This document shows positions 54,374 to 63,438 of a stretch of 64,000 bases of DNA, in pieces; the first letter of the stretch is position 1, and each line of letters opens with the position of its first letter. Origin of the DNA: Candidatus Dadabacteria bacterium. Its GTDB lineage: Bacteria > Desulfobacterota_D > UBA1144 > Nemesobacterales > Nemesobacteraceae. The notes below the pieces were generated by a model, which saw only the letters and a program-made list of their open reading frames with translations, made no database searches and had not been told where the DNA came from. The translations under genes were made by a program, and so were the position numbers. The stretch spans positions 37,585-101,584 of the forward strand of contig VXNX01000009.1 in the NCBI GenBank assembly GCA_009840385.1, written 5' to 3'.

Positions 54374-54993
54374 TTTCTAAAGAATCCAAGGCACTTATAC
54401 TAGAGAACTTACGTTCTACATTAATAGAAGAAGAAAAGATCAGCGAGAGCGCAGAGGGAGTCTTTTTAAATCCCAAGTTATCCATTGATCAAAAGAAGTT
54501 AGAAAACGATTTTATAGAGAATTTCAATATGGTATCCGGTGAAGTTCATCTACTCGAGGAAGAAGAGGAACTGATTGAGAAAATAAACGAACTTATCCGC
54601 GAGATTGGTGCCCAGTCGGTGTCCTTCTGGAACATGAACCCCCTGAAATCACTTGAATTTACCTCTGAAAACGATCTTGCGAATACGGATGTAGGGATAA
54701 CTGGAGTTGATTTCGCTATTGCCGAGACTGGAACACTGGTTCTGCTGTCAGGTCCCAAGCAGCCAAGACTTACTTCGCTTCTGCCTCCCGTACATATTGC
54801 GATACTTGAGAGAGAAAACATTGTCGCGAATATCCACGTTCTGTTCGAGAGGTTGGGGAAATTTTATGAAAGTTATGATGAATTGTGTTCATGTATTTCT
54901 TTTATAACCGGACCGAGTAGGACAGCTGATATAGAGCTTAACCTCACATTGGGAGTTCATGGCCCAGGAAGAGCAATAGTTATAATTGTCTAA
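54370..54993 (+). CDS. lutC: Lactate utilization protein C (LUD domain)
   Basis: LutC is a 207-residue LUD-domain protein and the third subunit of the complex. It shows VGITGVDFAIAETGTLVL and the terminal TLGVHGPGRAIVIIV. I chose ATG 54370, which overlaps the lutB stop as ATGA; an upstream in-frame ATG at 54331 lies inside lutB and is less likely. The sequence is somewhat AT-richer than lutA and lutB. The 242 bases after it hold no gene that I can see. Confidence 0.92.
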   Translation: MISKESKALILENLRSTLIEEEKISESAEGVFLNPKLSIDQKKLENDFIENFNMVSGEVHLLEEEEELIEKINELIREIGAQSVSFWNMNPLKSLEFTSENDLANTDVGITGVDFAIAETGTLVLLSGPKQPRLTSLLPPVHIAILERENIVANIHVLFERLGKFYESYDELCSCISFITGPSRTADIELNLTLGVHGPGRAIVIIV

Positions 54994-55235
54994 AAAACCT
55001 ATCAGCTTTTATCTCTAACTGCCTTTGATTATTGTTAAATATCCCCTAAATGATCCTCTATCCCGAGCCATTCAACAAAAATATTCAATGTCCGATAATG
55101 TATATTATGTAAACTTATATAAATCTATGGGCAAATCTCGGGAAGCTAGCTGATAAGCGCCCTATTTTGCCACTGTGCTTGATTTTTTCTCATATGTCCG
55201 GATGATTTTCTGGAAATATGGGGGTTTTATAAGCC

Positions 55236-55598
55236 ATGCCTATTTACGAATATCAATGCCAAAAGTGTGAAGGCGTCTTCGAGATCCTGCAGGGCTTTAA
55301 CGACAAACCTGCAAGAAAGTGCGAGGAATGCGGAGGAAAACTTAAAAGACTCATCTCTGTTTCCGCTTTTCATCTGAAAGGCTCGGGTTGGTATGAAACC
55401 GATTACGGAAAGAAAAAAGTATCAGAACCCAAGCAGTTAAAAGATCACGATACTGGAGGAGAAGCCACCTCTCCTGCCGCTTCTTCCGAGAGTCCCGTTC
55501 TTCCAACGGAACAAGCTGCTGTTTCAGGTTCCAGTCAGACATATGACTCGATAAAGTCCGATACGAAAAAAGCAAAGTCAAAGCAAAAGAAAAAATAG
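55236..55598 (+). CDS. FmdB-family zinc-ribbon protein
   Basis: This 120-residue protein has the FmdB zinc ribbon: MPIYEYQCQKCEGVFE and CEECGG supply two CxxC pairs in the first 40 residues. A Ser/Ala/Pro linker and a Lys-rich tail (KKAKSKQKKK) follow. A putative regulatory role is known for the family but not a mechanism. The SDR gene starts three bases after the stop. Confidence 0.88.
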   Translation: MPIYEYQCQKCEGVFEILQGFNDKPARKCEECGGKLKRLISVSAFHLKGSGWYETDYGKKKVSEPKQLKDHDTGGEATSPAASSESPVLPTEQAAVSGSSQTYDSIKSDTKKAKSKQKKK

Positions 55599-55601
55599 CT
55601 T

Positions 55602-56393
55602 ATGGACCTCGGTATAAAGGGAAAAGTCGCCTTGGTGGCGGCGTCCAGCAAGGGAATCGGAAAGGCAATAGCCGCCGCTCTTGCAGATGAAGGAGTAAAT
55701 CTCTCCATATTTTCGCGCTCAGAAGACGATATAGAGCGTACGGCTTCCGAAATAAGAACCCGTTTTCCGGTGGATGTCTTTGCCTCCGCGGCCGATGTAA
55801 CGAGCAAAGAACAGATCGACCGTGTAATAGAAGACACGGTAAAAACACTTGGCGGAATTGATATTCTCATAAACAACGCCGGAGGACCCCCTTTCGGCTT
55901 TTTCGAAGATTTTGAGTCCCCCGATTGGCAAAACGCCTTGGAACTTAACCTCCTAAGCGGCATTCATATGGCGAAGAAAGTAGTTCCTCTGATGAAAAAG
56001 CAGAACTGGGGAAGAATAGTAAACATAACCTCAATAGCCGTTAAACAACCGATAGATGGGCTGATGCTCTCAAACACTTCCCGTGCCGGGCTTATAGGCT
56101 TCTCGAAAACCCTTTCAAACGAACTCGCAAAATACAACATCTTGGTGAACAACATCTGTCCCGGAAGAATCTATACGGACAGAATAAAGGCTCTTGCGGA
56201 AAAACGGGCCGCGCAGTCGGGCATTGAATACGAAAAAGCCATAGAGGAGATGGAAAAGGACATTCCTCTGCAAAGAATAGGAACCCCTGAAGAACTGGCC
56301 GCCCTAGCCTGCTTTCTCGCTTCTGAGAAAGCAAGTTACATGACAGGAACTACTATCCAGGTTGATGGAGGATTGTTGAGGGGGCTGTTTTAA
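55602..56393 (+). CDS. SDR-family oxidoreductase with non-canonical active site
   Basis: This 263-residue SDR has AASSKGIGKA for the cofactor and NNAGG. The usual YxxxK is missing: the aligned segment after NITSIAVKQ reads SNTSRAGLIGF, with Ser/Asn and Arg at the catalytic positions. Such a branch is known among proteins annotated as 3-oxoacyl-ACP reductases. The C-terminus has the normal YMTGTTIQVDGG. It follows fmdB by three bases. The substrate is unknown. Confidence 0.87.
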   Translation: MDLGIKGKVALVAASSKGIGKAIAAALADEGVNLSIFSRSEDDIERTASEIRTRFPVDVFASAADVTSKEQIDRVIEDTVKTLGGIDILINNAGGPPFGFFEDFESPDWQNALELNLLSGIHMAKKVVPLMKKQNWGRIVNITSIAVKQPIDGLMLSNTSRAGLIGFSKTLSNELAKYNILVNNICPGRIYTDRIKALAEKRAAQSGIEYEKAIEEMEKDIPLQRIGTPEELAALACFLASEKASYMTGTTIQVDGGLLRGLF

Positions 56394-56423
56394 AAACTTG
56401 TAGGACTATATTGTTTTTTAAGG

Positions 56424-56429
56424 TATAAT
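56424..56429 (+). promoter_or_regulatory. -10 element upstream of purU
   Basis: A perfect TATAAT lies 32 bases before the purU ATG, in the 68-base gap after the SDR gene. No good -35 box is found at 16-18 bp, so the promoter call is tentative. Confidence 0.35.
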
Positions 56430-56461
56430 GGCATTTTCATTACAAGAGGTTGGTCCTAATC

Positions 56462-57331
56462 ATGCCAGAAAGCTCTGAACAAGCAGTACTGCTTACGCAT
56501 TCTCCCGACCGCCCGGGTCTTCTCCGCGCAATAATCGACTTCATATCCAGGCATGGCGGTAACATATATGAAATGCAGCACTGCATGGACAAAGACGAAA
56601 AGGTCACCTTTGTCCGTGTAAAGTGGTCAATGGAGAAATTTTCCATTCCCAAAGAGGAATTCTCCGGACGTTTCCAAGAGGAAGTAGCTTCAGAATTCGA
56701 CATAAAATTCGACATATTCTTCACCGGGAAAGTGCTGCGCATGGCGGTTTTTGTCTCAAAACTCCCACATTGTCTCTCCGATATCATATACAGGTTAAGA
56801 GTCAGGGAGTGGAATGTGGAAGTTCCCGTCATTATAAGCAATCATCTTAACCTCAAACCTGTTGCTGACCGCTACGGCATGGATTATTATGTGTTCAACG
56901 ATGTGGAAAATAAGAAAGAGGAAGTGGAAGCCAGCCAGCTTGAACTTCTCGCAGACTATAAAGTGGATTTCATAGTGCTTGCCAGGTACATGCAGATACT
57001 TAGCGAGGATTTTGTTTCACACTACAAAAACAGGATAATCAACATTCACCATTCCTTCCTTCCCGCCTTTCCCGGAGCGCGTCCCTACCACAACGCCTAC
57101 AAAAGAGGCGTTAAGATCGTTGGAGCAACGAGCCATTACGTAACCGAGGATCTGGATTCCGGACCCATAATAGAGCAGGATGTAATACGGGTAAACTACA
57201 ACGATTCCATAGACGACTTGGTGAGAAAGGGAGAGGATCTGGAGAAGCAGGTTCTTTCAAAAGCAATCTGGTCTCACATCAACAGAGAAATTCTGATATA
57301 CAAAAACAGAACAATAATGTTCAATAAATGA
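56462..57331 (+). CDS. purU: Formyltetrahydrofolate deformylase
   Basis: This enzyme hydrolyses 10-formyl-tetrahydrofolate to formate and tetrahydrofolate, balancing one-carbon pools. An N-terminal ACT domain (about residues 5-85, HSPDRPGLL) precedes a formyltransferase-fold domain with the catalytic NIHHSFLPAFPGARPYH and a later Asp in TEDLDSGPIIEQD. I chose ATG 56462, 12 bases after AAGAGG. The length of 289 residues is normal. Confidence 0.95.
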   Translation: MPESSEQAVLLTHSPDRPGLLRAIIDFISRHGGNIYEMQHCMDKDEKVTFVRVKWSMEKFSIPKEEFSGRFQEEVASEFDIKFDIFFTGKVLRMAVFVSKLPHCLSDIIYRLRVREWNVEVPVIISNHLNLKPVADRYGMDYYVFNDVENKKEEVEASQLELLADYKVDFIVLARYMQILSEDFVSHYKNRIINIHHSFLPAFPGARPYHNAYKRGVKIVGATSHYVTEDLDSGPIIEQDVIRVNYNDSIDDLVRKGEDLEKQVLSKAIWSHINREILIYKNRTIMFNK

Positions 57332-57374
57332 ACTACAGACTGCTGGTTTTAATTTTTACCTGACCTTCCGCCCA

Positions 57375-59975
57375 TCATTCATCGCCATCTTCCTCATCGC
57401 CCCTGAAAAGAGAATCTATCTTGTAATCGTAATCCTCTAACTCTCCCGTCTTCTCTTCCTGAGATCCAACCATCATTCTTAACCCGCTGAGCACTTCATC
57501 CTTGGACATGGTTGCTTTGACCTTGTAAGGAATCTTCCCCAGAGGGGTGTTCATAATCCTTACACCGGATGGGACCTCAAATTCCGTGCGGTCATTGTAT
57601 TTATCAAGCGCCTTGCTCATAAACTCTTTCCAGACCGGGACAGCGGCCAAAGAACCGGACTCCTTGTCTCCAAGCGATGTGTTATCGTCCTTGCCGACCC
57701 ACACCCCGGTTACGACCATGGGACTGTATCCTATGAACCACGCGTCCGTGTAATCATTCGTGGTACCGGTCTTGCCCGCGATTCTGGCCTTGGAGTTAAG
57801 CGGATTGGAAAGCAGTCCTGTTCCCTCGCTGATAACCGCCTTCATTATGTCCGTCATTATATAAGCTGTCTCGGGACTTATAACCCTGTCAAAGCCCCCT
57901 GCTTCACCGAAGTAATGAATGGGTACTTTCTTGATGAGAAACCGGAACTCTTCAGAGGTAAGGAAGTCCCTCTGTTCCTCGGCGAACAGGCCTAGAAACT
58001 GCAGCCTGCCCTCCTGGGATTCGGGCGAGACCCGTTCCCGGTAATCCCATTCCCCCGACGCATCGCCACCCTTTTTCTCTTTTTTCTGTTTCAGTTTCTT
58101 CTCATACCGCAGGTATACCTCTCCCGTGTTATCCTCGATTAGGCTTCCGTTTCTGTCATAAATCCTGAGTATGAAATTCGGCTGTCTGTATATTCCTGAA
58201 TTTGCGAAAACAGAATACGCGGTAGTAAGTTCCAGAAGAGTCACCTCGGAACTTCCCAGAGCAAGCGACGGATAAGGACCGATTCTGGATTTAAACCCGA
58301 AGTGCCTAGAATAACCCGCGACGTATTCAGGGTCTATGTCCATAATCAGCCTTATTGAGGAAAGATTCCTTGAGTTAACAAGAGATTCCCTGAAGAAAAT
58401 CGATCCCATGTATTCCTCATCGTAATTCTCGGGAATCCAGTCATCCACGATAATCGGCACGTCAAGAAGCTTGCTTGTCTGCGTATATCCCTTGTCTATA
58501 GCCGCCGAGTAGAGAAAAGGCTTAAAAGCGGAACCCGGCTGCCTCTTCGCCTGGGTCGCCCGGTTGAATTTCGAGAGTCCAAAGTCATATCCGCCTACCA
58601 TCGAAATGACGTTGCCCCTTGTGTCCATGGAAAGCAAGGCTCCCTGGACCCGTGGGCGAAACAGGGGAACTATGTCCGCCACTTTTTCCCCGCTCATAAA
58701 CACCCTTACCTTCACGACATCCCCTATATGCAGCTTCTCGGGAAGAAGGTACCTGCCCTCCGGGGGCGGAAGATACCGCTCGGAATCGACTATGTAACTG
58801 AATTTTCGTTTTTTGCCGCCGACTTCAACAGTCGCAAAAGAAGTTCTCTCGTCTATGTCTCCTATGACCGTGACAACGGCCCTGTAGGTTTTGCCGTTCT
58901 GGAGAACAAGGTTTTTCTGCTGCTTTTTAAATTCCTCGATCTTCTCGGCCGTTCTGAGCCTGGCGATGGTGAACCTGGTTCTGCCCTGTCTTTTCTCAAG
59001 GTTGCGTATCCCTCTTCGAACAGCCCTGTAGGCGGCAAGATTGAGATCCATGTCAAGCGTGGTGTAAACCTTGTAGCCGCCCTTCTCGTAAGCCTTGCGC
59101 CCGACTCTTTTCTCAAGATACTCCCTTACGTATTCAATAAAATAAGGCGCTATGTATTCCCCCCTAGGTTCCTGTTTCGGAATGACTTTTATCTTATAGG
59201 CCAGAGCCTCGCGCTGCTGGCGGGGGGTTATGAATTCCTGCTCCCGCATTATGTTTATTACGGTTTTCTGCCTTTTAAGCGCATTTGAGAGATTGGTTCT
59301 CGGCGAATACTGCTCCGGCCTTCGCGGGATTCCGGCCAGAAGACACGCCTCGGCTATGTTTATGTCCCTTGCCGATTTTCCGAAGTAGTTCCGGCTCGCC
59401 ATCTCGACTCCGTATACGCCGTCGGCAAGGTATATGTGGTTCAGGTAGAGATACAGTATTTCGTCTTTGGAGAGATTCCTCTCTATCCTGTAAGAGAGAA
59501 TCGCCTCTTTTATCTTTCTGGTGTAGGCCTTCTGGGGACCCAGAATGAGGTTTTTGGTTATCTGCTGCGTAATAGTGCTCCCCCCGGAAACGATTCTTCC
59601 CGTAACCAGGTTCTGATAAAGGGCCCTCACAACGCTTTTAGCGTCCACCCCGCTGTGCTGGTAAAACCTTCTGTCCTCTACTGCTATAAAGGCGTTTACA
59701 AGGTAAGAAGGTATGCTCTCGAGATTGACAAGCGCCCTTCTTTCAAGCCCCGACTGCGCTATGAGCTCCCCTTCGGACGAGTAGAATTCGTTTAGAATAA
59801 CGGGCTGATATCTCGTGAGATCCCGCAGATCGGGGAGATCTTTTGAGAAATAGATGTAGACCGCCATAATCCCGATCACGCAAGCAGACAGAAACACCGC
59901 AGGCATCAAGAAACGGGAACGGAGAAATTTGCTCGGGTCTTTGCCCGCCAGATTGATCCCTCTATTCAAATTCAT
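57375..59975 (-). CDS. mrcA: Penicillin-binding protein 1A
   Basis: This bifunctional peptidoglycan synthase has 866 residues. A membrane anchor (about 22-44) precedes a GT51 glycosyltransferase domain with EDRRFYQHSGVD and GGSTITQQ, an OB-like insertion, and a transpeptidase domain with the active-site Ser in PGSAFKPF, then SRN and KTGTTNDYTDAWF. A Lys-rich and acidic insertion lies around residues 625-650 and the C-terminus is strongly acidic. It converges with purU. Confidence 0.96.
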   Translation of the reverse strand: MNLNRGINLAGKDPSKFLRSRFLMPAVFLSACVIGIMAVYIYFSKDLPDLRDLTRYQPVILNEFYSSEGELIAQSGLERRALVNLESIPSYLVNAFIAVEDRRFYQHSGVDAKSVVRALYQNLVTGRIVSGGSTITQQITKNLILGPQKAYTRKIKEAILSYRIERNLSKDEILYLYLNHIYLADGVYGVEMASRNYFGKSARDINIAEACLLAGIPRRPEQYSPRTNLSNALKRQKTVINIMREQEFITPRQQREALAYKIKVIPKQEPRGEYIAPYFIEYVREYLEKRVGRKAYEKGGYKVYTTLDMDLNLAAYRAVRRGIRNLEKRQGRTRFTIARLRTAEKIEEFKKQQKNLVLQNGKTYRAVVTVIGDIDERTSFATVEVGGKKRKFSYIVDSERYLPPPEGRYLLPEKLHIGDVVKVRVFMSGEKVADIVPLFRPRVQGALLSMDTRGNVISMVGGYDFGLSKFNRATQAKRQPGSAFKPFLYSAAIDKGYTQTSKLLDVPIIVDDWIPENYDEEYMGSIFFRESLVNSRNLSSIRLIMDIDPEYVAGYSRHFGFKSRIGPYPSLALGSSEVTLLELTTAYSVFANSGIYRQPNFILRIYDRNGSLIEDNTGEVYLRYEKKLKQKKEKKGGDASGEWDYRERVSPESQEGRLQFLGLFAEEQRDFLTSEEFRFLIKKVPIHYFGEAGGFDRVISPETAYIMTDIMKAVISEGTGLLSNPLNSKARIAGKTGTTNDYTDAWFIGYSPMVVTGVWVGKDDNTSLGDKESGSLAAVPVWKEFMSKALDKYNDRTEFEVPSGVRIMNTPLGKIPYKVKATMSKDEVLSGLRMMVGSQEEKTGELEDYDYKIDSLFRGDEEDGDE

Positions 59976-60095
59976 CTGTGCTGAGAGTATATAATTCCGA
60001 TGGAAATCAACTTGAAAAAAGGTTACCTTAAAAAATCTTTTTGGGTTATCTTAATCGACAATTAATCAATTACGCACTCTTTGGAAAATGAAACG

Positions 60096-60281
60096 ATGGC
60101 CGACCTCAGCTCATACATAAAAGACGTTACGGACCAGGAAATAAAAGTGCTTCTGCTCAAGCTCAAAAACGAGATGAGAAAAGAAGACGTGACGTGGGAG
60201 CAGATAAAAGAGATACTGGCCGAGATCAAAAGCAAAGACGGCAGCGTACTAAAAGATATAATTCCTTTTCTCGTGGACTGA
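60096..60281 (+). CDS. Small hypothetical protein, 61 residues
   Basis: I do not recognise this family. The product is helical and charged (DVTDQEIKVLLLKLKNEM, EQIKEILAEIKSKDG), without cysteine or membrane segment. I chose ATG 60096, with GGAAAA about ten bases upstream; a TTG start at 60081 is possible. It lies 35 bases ahead of cysM on the same strand, so it may be co-transcribed with it. Confidence 0.5.
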   Translation: MADLSSYIKDVTDQEIKVLLLKLKNEMRKEDVTWEQIKEILAEIKSKDGSVLKDIIPFLVD

Positions 60282-60316
60282 CCGGGCGCGGCGAGGGCCG
60301 CGCGAAGAGCACGCAA

Positions 60317-61228
60317 ATGACAAACCTGATTGACTGCATCGGCAACACTCCGGCAATAAAGCTCAAAAGCGTCCCGAAAAACAGCCGCTCGACAATATGG
60401 GCGAAGCTTGAGAACTTAAACCCCGCGGGCAGCATAAAGGACAGGGCGTGCATCGCCATGCTAAGGCGAGCGGAACGCGAAAATCTGGTAGAGCCCGGAA
60501 AAACGACCATAATCGAAGCATCAAGCGGCAACACCGCGATAGGACTCGCCCTTTGCTGCAAGACAAACGGATACGATCTCGCCGTTGTGATGCCCGAGGA
60601 CACGGCGGAAGACAAAATACAGCTGATAAAAGCCTTTAAGGGGCAGGTGATTCTCACCGCCGCGGACCGCGGACTTCGCGGGTCGGTAGAAAAAGCCCGG
60701 GAACTTGAGCGCGAAAACCCCGACTTCTATTTTTTTAACCAGTTCAAAAACACCGCGGACATCACTATTCACCAGGAGGAGACCGCAAGGGAGATAGAAA
60801 ACCAGATGCTGGGCCGTCTCGATGCGTTTGTGTGCGGGGTCGGAAGCGGAGGAACGGTAATGGGAGTGGGTTCCGAACTAAAAAAAATTTATCCCCGGCT
60901 AAGCGTAGTGGTGGTCGAACCCGCCGAATGCCCCACCCTCTCCGAGGGAAAGGAAGGTTCCCACGGCATCTGCGGCATATCGCCCGGGTTTATACCCGAG
61001 AAGCTTGACCCCGGGGTAATCGACAGAATTTATCCGGTCTCCACGGAGAATGCCCGCCAGTGCGCCAGAGCGCTTGCTTCTGAGGAAGGCATACTGGTCG
61101 GAATATCCTCCGGAGCCTGCCTTTACGCGGCCCTAGGGATTTCAGAGGAGCTTGAGGAAGGAAGCCAGGTACTGGTAACTTTCTGTGACAGCGGAGAAAT
61201 GTACCTGGGGACCGATCTTTACGATTAG
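60317..61228 (+). CDS. cysM: Cysteine synthase, CysM type
   Basis: This PLP enzyme makes cysteine from O-acetylserine (or O-phosphoserine) and a sulfur donor. The PLP lysine is Lys41 in NPAGSIKDRA; EASSGNTAIGLA and GSGGTVMGVG bind substrate and cofactor phosphate. The 303-residue length and the IGNTPAIKL start suit CysM better than CysK. I chose ATG 60317, because the long upstream extension of the frame overlaps the 61-residue gene and is not family-like. Confidence 0.93.
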   Translation: MTNLIDCIGNTPAIKLKSVPKNSRSTIWAKLENLNPAGSIKDRACIAMLRRAERENLVEPGKTTIIEASSGNTAIGLALCCKTNGYDLAVVMPEDTAEDKIQLIKAFKGQVILTAADRGLRGSVEKARELERENPDFYFFNQFKNTADITIHQEETAREIENQMLGRLDAFVCGVGSGGTVMGVGSELKKIYPRLSVVVVEPAECPTLSEGKEGSHGICGISPGFIPEKLDPGVIDRIYPVSTENARQCARALASEEGILVGISSGACLYAALGISEELEEGSQVLVTFCDSGEMYLGTDLYD

Positions 61229-61276
61229 GATTTTGTATAATTCTCTTTACAATTAATCAACAAGAATTAGTGGAGT

Positions 61277-63121
61277 TTACTCTAATATTTTTCGCAGAAT
61301 ATCAAATATTTGCCGAAAATGCTCGAAATCTTCTACAGTGCCATAATCACATAACCACTTGCACAAATTGGTTTTTTCATCTGGATTAATTTTCCATTCA
61401 TCAGAAACAGGTTGTTCTTTTCCTCGTATCGTCTCTGTATGCTCATGTTTAATGTCTATGAAAGCAGGTTTATGATTTTTTGCTTTCTCCAAAGTCGTTT
61501 TGTTAAACAGATTTTCAATTCCTTTTTGTATGGGATGCTCTATCTGTTTTGGTATGCTCTGCCTAAAAAAGTTCCCTTCTTCTTCTAGACCAATTCCATC
61601 TTCACAATCATATAGAAGCACTACTTTTTGGGGTACTAAATTTTGTGGGAGTTTCTTAACTCCATTCCAGACATTCTTTAAGTTTCCATTACCTCCCCCT
61701 GCCCGTATCTCAATTTTCTCAAGTATTTTCTTTTCTTCGCTTCCAAATAATTCAGAAGCTCTTAATAGATATTTTCGGTCAGTTTCACCATCAACAAATA
61801 CCTGTGGCTTCTGCGCATTCTTAATTGCCTCTTGTATCTCATCCAAAAACCTGCTCGTTTCTGTAAAAACGTTATAAGCATCTGTAAATTCACTAAACTC
61901 TTCTGTCCCGATTTGCTTCCCCTGAGGCAGTCTATACAGAGCAAAACCGTCTTCTCCAAAGAGCTTCTTCATACCGAGGATAAAAAGCGGTGAATGTGTT
62001 GTAACAACAAATTGAATCTTGGGGAACATTTTTATTAATTCAGGCAGAACTTCATATTGATGGACCGCATGCAGGTGTAAATCAACTTCATCAATTATGA
62101 CAACCCCTCTTATATCTTTAGCTCCGGCAAATTCTGCATTGCTCAAATCAAAATCCCTTAGGATAGATAAAAACAGGTTCAGTAGAGAAGATTCCCCAGA
62201 AGACAATTGAAAAATATTGGGGACGAGTCTTTTTTGGTCAGTCCAAATTGAAACAATTCTGTTAAGTCTATTGCCTATTCTGAAATTTATATTTGGACTT
62301 CCGCGTATTATGCTTGTAAATATTTTAAGCACAATTCTATAGATGCTTTCAGCTTTTTTAACCTCGGTCTCGAAAACTACCATGTCATAAACCAAATCAA
62401 ACAGCCAATTCTGATTATTGTGAAGTGGAGAATAGTTAACTACCTTACGAGTCGTATGGTCGCCAAAGTGTTCTAAATCCATATATTTTGCCTTGGCTCT
62501 TAAGTTTTCCTCATTTAACCACGCTGGTTCTTCAAAGCGATTTGGAGGAAAATAGAGAACACAATTCTTTGAAAAAATATTCTGGATTTTTTGTTTGTTT
62601 TCGAGGTGAAAGCTTGATTTGAAATGGTCGTGTTGTTTGGAATCCAGACTATTCCATGCGTTTTGAGCATTCTTCTCTAAAAGTTCTGCTGGAATACTTG
62701 GATACTTTTCTTTTGGTCGCAGCAACCTTAATTCTTCAAGAAATAAGTCATCTTCAAATGCAACCCTTGAGTAATAGAAACTTTTTTCCGTTTTAACGTA
62801 AGAACTACTCCGAATTTTGTATACTTTATCTGTATCTACTTCGGGAGTTTCTGGATAAACGACGTTCTTAGCTGAAATCAATCCATTGACGAGGTGAGAT
62901 AACAAGATGCTTTTCCCAGAACCGTTCTCGCCTACCAGTAAAACAGGTTTTGGCACATCATTCTCAAAAGGAAAAATAATATCAAGTTGGTCAATCGGAC
63001 CGTAGTTGACAATTTGAATTTTCTTCGCGTACACAGCTAAGGGTGAATTACAATTTAAGGCAGTCTTTTTGTTTTTCAAAAGTGTTTTTTTACTATCTTT
63101 AAAACACTTTTGACAATCCAA
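61277..63121 (-). CDS. OLD-like AAA ATPase with TOPRIM domain, probable defence gene
   Basis: This 614-residue protein has an ABC-type ATPase head. Walker A GENGSGKS is at 64-71, the signature LSSGES at 306-311, Walker B VVIIDE with Glu345, and the His switch TTHS at 374-377. A TOPRIM-like region follows: VDGETDRKYL with Glu446, and YDCED with Asp505 and Asp508. That order is typical of OLD-family nucleases, including GajA and retron-linked effectors. The N-terminal 24 residues hold three cysteines (3, 6, 24). The coding sequence is clearly AT-richer than its neighbours, suggesting transfer. No partner gene (helicase, reverse transcriptase, HNH) is adjacent. Defence is inference. Confidence 0.85.
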   Translation of the reverse strand: MDCQKCFKDSKKTLLKNKKTALNCNSPLAVYAKKIQIVNYGPIDQLDIIFPFENDVPKPVLLVGENGSGKSILLSHLVNGLISAKNVVYPETPEVDTDKVYKIRSSSYVKTEKSFYYSRVAFEDDLFLEELRLLRPKEKYPSIPAELLEKNAQNAWNSLDSKQHDHFKSSFHLENKQKIQNIFSKNCVLYFPPNRFEEPAWLNEENLRAKAKYMDLEHFGDHTTRKVVNYSPLHNNQNWLFDLVYDMVVFETEVKKAESIYRIVLKIFTSIIRGSPNINFRIGNRLNRIVSIWTDQKRLVPNIFQLSSGESSLLNLFLSILRDFDLSNAEFAGAKDIRGVVIIDEVDLHLHAVHQYEVLPELIKMFPKIQFVVTTHSPLFILGMKKLFGEDGFALYRLPQGKQIGTEEFSEFTDAYNVFTETSRFLDEIQEAIKNAQKPQVFVDGETDRKYLLRASELFGSEEKKILEKIEIRAGGGNGNLKNVWNGVKKLPQNLVPQKVVLLYDCEDGIGLEEEGNFFRQSIPKQIEHPIQKGIENLFNKTTLEKAKNHKPAFIDIKHEHTETIRGKEQPVSDEWKINPDEKTNLCKWLCDYGTVEDFEHFRQIFDILRKILE

Positions 63122-63202
63122 GAGTCAGACCATAGTAAATCTGATCCGGTTAAATTTATCAAACCCTTGTTAATGACAAATACAACTGTCCACTTTCGCT
63201 TT

Positions 63203-63249
63203 CTTTACATCAGTATCACGGGGCGTAGACCTAGGGAACTGATGTAAAG
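63203..63249. repeat. Perfect 12-bp inverted repeat with GC-rich loop
   Basis: CTTTACATCAGT and ACTGATGTAAAG flank a 23-base centre containing GGGGCGTAGACC and CCTAGG. No U-run follows on either strand, so it is not a simple terminator. It could be a protein-binding site, an RNA hairpin, or an end left by a mobile element. Confidence 0.6.
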
Positions 63250-63351
63250 CCACGGCGCCTTCATAATTATGGAAAATATAAATCTAGACAAATGTTCCGC
63301 TACAAAATGTGGATAAATCACGTGCTATAAAACGTATCATTAACAATCGGT

Positions 63352-63380
63352 TTGAAATGAAATTTTAACTGTGTTATTTT
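63352..63380 (+). promoter_or_regulatory. Promoter for ftsH
   Basis: TTGAAA (63352-63357, 5/6) and TATTTT (63375-63380, 4/6) are 17 bp apart, giving a leader of about 50 nt before the ftsH ATG. Confidence 0.5.
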
Positions 63381-63438
63381 ATCTTTTGGATATGTTTATC
63401 CGCGCGAAGATTGCGCATAGATAGAGGAATAATAAGGC

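Larger units (their letters stand above)
63122..63438 (+). other. Intergenic region of 317 bases before ftsH with a perfect inverted repeat
   Basis: No gene is visible. It contains a perfect 12-bp inverted repeat (63203-63214 and 63238-63249) around a 23-base GC-rich centre, and the ftsH promoter near its right end. The left half is AT-rich like the adjoining ATPase gene. Confidence 0.6.

Noticed and set aside
63203..63249. The inverted repeat as a terminator for the ATPase or another gene
   Set aside because: Neither strand has a U-run after the stem, and no gene ends next to it.
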